Origin: DAOVRD01 sp964521715
GTDB lineage: Bacteria; Planctomycetota; Brocadiia; SM23-32
Reading direction: 5' to 3'
NCBI GenBank assembly: GCA_964521715.1
Contig: CAZFSS010000014.1
Span: forward strand, 1 to 64,000
Length of the DNA stretch: 64,000 bases
The position numbers and the translations under genes are program-made. The notes under the pieces are model-generated. The model saw only the letters and a list, made by a program, of their open reading frames with translations, was not told the DNA's origin and did not search any database. Within the stretch, counting starts at the first letter, position 1, and each line of letters opens with the position of its first letter. Positions 61,880 to 64,000 of this stretch are shown here, in pieces.

Positions 61880-63136
61880 ATGGCAAGAAGCCGGAACAAG
61901 AGGGGCGCTGCTGCCCCCGAGAGATTGAGCGGCATAAGGGATGCCAAGGATCGGCGTGAGGTCCTCGAGGTCTTCGTCCGCGCGTTCGCCAGTCCGGCCT
62001 GGATGGAGGAGCACATGGACCGGGGCCTGTTCAAGAGGCCGGTCTTCGACCCCCAGCATACGCGCGTCGCCGTTGCAGACGGCCGAGTCGTGAGCGCCGT
62101 CACCATGGGGCGCCGCGTGATTCGCTTCGGGCCTGTTGAGGTCCCGGCAATGACCGTCGGCCCCGTGGGAACGCACGACGCCTACCGCAAGCGGGGCTAC
62201 GGCGCGGCCACGATGCACGACGCCTCCCGCTACATGCAGGAAAACGGCTACCTGGTTGCGTACCTCCAGGGCATCCCGAACTACTACTACCGGTTCGGGT
62301 ACTACCCCTACATGGCGCCCGGCCACGTCAGGATTGGCAGGGACGACGCCAAGAGGGAGGCGCGCCCCGGGACGCTCAGGGCCATGACGAAGGTGGACGT
62401 GCCGGCCGTGCGCAGGCTCTATGACAGAGCCGCGGCAGGCCGCATCTGCGCTGCCGCCCGTGACAAGGACGTCTGGGACTGGCTGATGGGGCCGGGCAGG
62501 CGGACGTGGCTCTTCCGAAAGCCCCAGGTCATACTGGACGGCCGGCGCCGCCTGTGCGGCTACGTGACCGCGGGTCGCGAGACCGAGCCGGGACGGGGGG
62601 AGATAGTGGTCCGGCCGGACGAAGCGAGCTGCCGCGCCGCGCTGGGCGCGCTCGCCAGGGACGCCCGTCGCCGCGAACGGAAGGAGATCGTGCTATCCAT
62701 GCCCTGGGACGACGCAATGGCCGTCTTCATCCGCCAGCATGTGGGCGGCGAGTTCAGGATGTGGAGCAACCCGACCGGCGGCGCGCTGCTGAAGGTGGTG
62801 GACTTCCCGGGCCTCATCCAGCGGTTGGAGCCCCTTCTGTCGCAGCGCTGGCGGCGCGCCAGGAGCAGCGTGCGGGGCGTGACGTTCACGCTGGCCAGTG
62901 AGATAGGCGAGGTGGGCCTCGCCCTGTCCGGCCGCAGCGTCAAGGTCGGCAAGGCTACGGGGAGACCCGTCGTCCGCATCCCGCAGAGACTGCTGTCGGG
63001 CCTTCTGACCGGCTACCACGCGGTGCGGCACGTGGCGGCGATGAAGGGCGCTTCCGTGCCGGCGGACCTGATGCCGGTGATGGAGACCCTGTTCCCCACA
63101 GGTTGGCCCTTCGTGTACTTCGGCGACAACTACTGA
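61880..63136 (+). CDS. Eis-like GNAT acetyltransferase with C-terminal SCP2-like domain
   Basis: The 418-residue protein has a first GNAT domain with PAMTVGPVGTHDAYRKRGYG, the Q/R-x-x-G-x-G/A acetyl-CoA motif, and YLVAYLQGIPNYYYRFGYYP, the characteristic 'YxRFGY' signature of Eis-family proteins. A second GNAT-like domain (about 155-285) and a C-terminal sterol-carrier-like domain (about 300-410) complete the plan. It likely N-acetylates amines or small molecules; the target is unknown. Confidence 0.88.
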   Translation: MARSRNKRGAAAPERLSGIRDAKDRREVLEVFVRAFASPAWMEEHMDRGLFKRPVFDPQHTRVAVADGRVVSAVTMGRRVIRFGPVEVPAMTVGPVGTHDAYRKRGYGAATMHDASRYMQENGYLVAYLQGIPNYYYRFGYYPYMAPGHVRIGRDDAKREARPGTLRAMTKVDVPAVRRLYDRAAAGRICAAARDKDVWDWLMGPGRRTWLFRKPQVILDGRRRLCGYVTAGRETEPGRGEIVVRPDEASCRAALGALARDARRRERKEIVLSMPWDDAMAVFIRQHVGGEFRMWSNPTGGALLKVVDFPGLIQRLEPLLSQRWRRARSSVRGVTFTLASEIGEVGLALSGRSVKVGKATGRPVVRIPQRLLSGLLTGYHAVRHVAAMKGASVPADLMPVMETLFPTGWPFVYFGDNY

Positions 63137-63197
63137 TCCTGCTTGCTCCGTGCGGGCAGGGGCGCCGGTCGTCTGGGCCTCAGGCGGGCCGCGAAGC

Positions 63198-63224
63198 GTG
63201 ACACGAACGTCACACGGCCGTGAC
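63198..63224. promoter_or_regulatory. Possible operator with repeated GTGAC/GTCAC arms
   Basis: GTGAC (63198..63202) and GTCAC (63209..63213) form an inverted pair with 6 bases between, and another GTGAC follows at 63220..63224. It is in the 217-base gap before the ABC ATPase gene. It could be a regulator site; no matching regulator is in view. Confidence 0.25.
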
Positions 63225-63353
63225 GTCCGCGTGATCTGCACCGGGTAGGCTTGAGGTCCGCATCGAGGCGCTTGCTTCGTCGCGTCTGTTTCTTGCGGCG
63301 CGAGCGGTGCCGGCGTAACATCGGGCTGGTTGCTGGCTGGGAGTGGGCACGCC

Positions 63354-64000
63354 ATGTTGAGGCTGACTGAGCTGCGCAAGGCGTTCGGCCACGTGGTCGC
63401 CCTGGACGGCGTGTCGTTCGAGGTCCGCCGCGGGGAGGTCTTCGGCCTGCTCGGCCCGAACGGCGCCGGCAAGACGACCACCGTGAACCTGGCCATCGGC
63501 CTGTTGGAGCCCGACAGCGGATCGGTCGAGCTGGACGGGAGCGGTCGGCCGTCCGATCTGGCGTCGCGTCGTCGCATGGGCATCGCGCCGCAGACGCTGG
63601 CCCTCTACGACGATATGTCCGGCGAGGCGAACCTCCGCTTCTTCGCCCGCATGTACGGCCTGTCCGGACAGAGGCTGGCCGAGCGCCTGGCGGAGATGCT
63701 CGACATGGTGGGGCTGACCGAGAGGCGGCGCGACCGCGTCTCCACCTACAGCGGCGGCATGAAGCGCCGGCTGAACCTTGCCGCGGCCTTGGTGCATGAC
63801 CCCGACCTGCTCCTGCTGGACGAGCCCACGGTCGGCGTGGACCCCCAGTCGCGCAGCGCCATCCTGGACCGCATCCGCGAGCTGGCGCAGGCCGGCAAGA
63901 CCGTCGTCTACTGCACGCACTACATGGAAGAGGCCCAGCGCATCTGCGACCGCGTGGCGATCCTGGACCATGGCCGCCTGCTGGCGCTGGACAGCGTGGA
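63354..64000 (+). CDS. ABC transporter ATP-binding protein (partial, cut by window end)
   Basis: The reading frame starts at ATG 63354 and is open to the window end (215 codons seen). Walker A is GPNGAGKTTT, signature YSGGMKRRL, Walker B LLLLDEPTVGVDP and the switch His is in YCTHYMEEAQ. The plan fits DrrA/CcmA/ABC-2-type exporters (usually about 300 residues), so about a third is missing. The permease is expected downstream, outside the window. Confidence 0.92.
   Translation, partial: MLRLTELRKAFGHVVALDGVSFEVRRGEVFGLLGPNGAGKTTTVNLAIGLLEPDSGSVELDGSGRPSDLASRRRMGIAPQTLALYDDMSGEANLRFFARMYGLSGQRLAERLAEMLDMVGLTERRRDRVSTYSGGMKRRLNLAAALVHDPDLLLLDEPTVGVDPQSRSAILDRIRELAQAGKTVVYCTHYMEEAQRICDRVAILDHGRLLALDSV

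Noticed and set aside
1..64000. tRNA or rRNA genes
   Set aside because: No cloverleaf with a TTCGA-type T loop and CCA end, and no rRNA core sequence, was recognised by eye; a covariance-model scan was not possible.

Overview
The window reads as high-G+C bacterial chromosome from the Planctomycetota or a close PVC relative. The main evidence is two very large surface proteins with the N-terminal LEPR-XLL motif (LEPRLLLS), a planctomycete-type secretion locus beside them, abundant secreted glycoside hydrolase-like proteins, Gfo/Idh/MocA oxidoreductases, a Pkn-type Ser/Thr kinase, and recurring TTGAC(A/G/T) / TAGAAT-type promoters. No rRNA, tRNA, CRISPR array or intact insertion sequence was seen.

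Region 1 (1-17843) is the most interesting part. A shortened SecA paralogue is transcribed divergently from a 2189-residue LEPR-XLL beta-solenoid protein. Next come a LEPR-XLL subtilase, then a promoter and a run of genes: a periplasmic adaptor (HlyD-type), an M50 site-2-protease-like membrane protein fused to a lipoyl-like adaptor domain, a TolC-type outer-membrane lipoprotein and a 35-residue single-span peptide. The two LEPR-XLL proteins also share a C-terminal module, so they look like substrates of a dedicated export route carrying signals at both ends. The family associations are known in outline; the mechanism is inference.

Region 2 (18083-30350) holds a DNA methyltransferase fused to a restriction-endonuclease-like domain, a parallel beta-helix protein with a UroD-family protein, a flavodoxin, a membrane-anchored alpha/beta-hydrolase-like protein whose nucleophile serine is replaced by Arg, and a plus-strand cluster (CocE/NonD hydrolase, glycosidase-like protein, 37-codon ORF, hexapeptide-repeat protein).

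Region 3 (31030-38813, minus strand) is a probable carbohydrate-catabolic operon: FMN reductase, GH51 arabinofuranosidase, Fe-ADH, glycosidase-like protein and an enolase-superfamily dehydratase. A 278-bp element with 18-bp terminal inverted repeats separates it from a Nif3-family gene. The right end of a second copy of this element, 52 bp and identical, begins the window.

Region 4 (38932-54687) contains a Ser/Thr kinase, a small lipoprotein, an internally deleted GH130 remnant coupled to a clan-A glycosidase, a secreted protein of unknown function, and an operon for an oligopeptide/oligosaccharide-type ABC importer followed by two Gfo/Idh/MocA oxidoreductases, a GH18-like protein and an outer-membrane beta-barrel protein.

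Region 5 (54688-64000) has a K+ channel, CorA, a phage-shock locus (pspF divergent from pspA, two PspB-like proteins and pspC) with a well-matched sigma-54 promoter, a DMT exporter, a small palindromic repeat, an Eis-like acetyltransferase and the start of an ABC transporter ATPase cut by the window edge. pspF carries an apparent one-base frameshift in a homopolymer.
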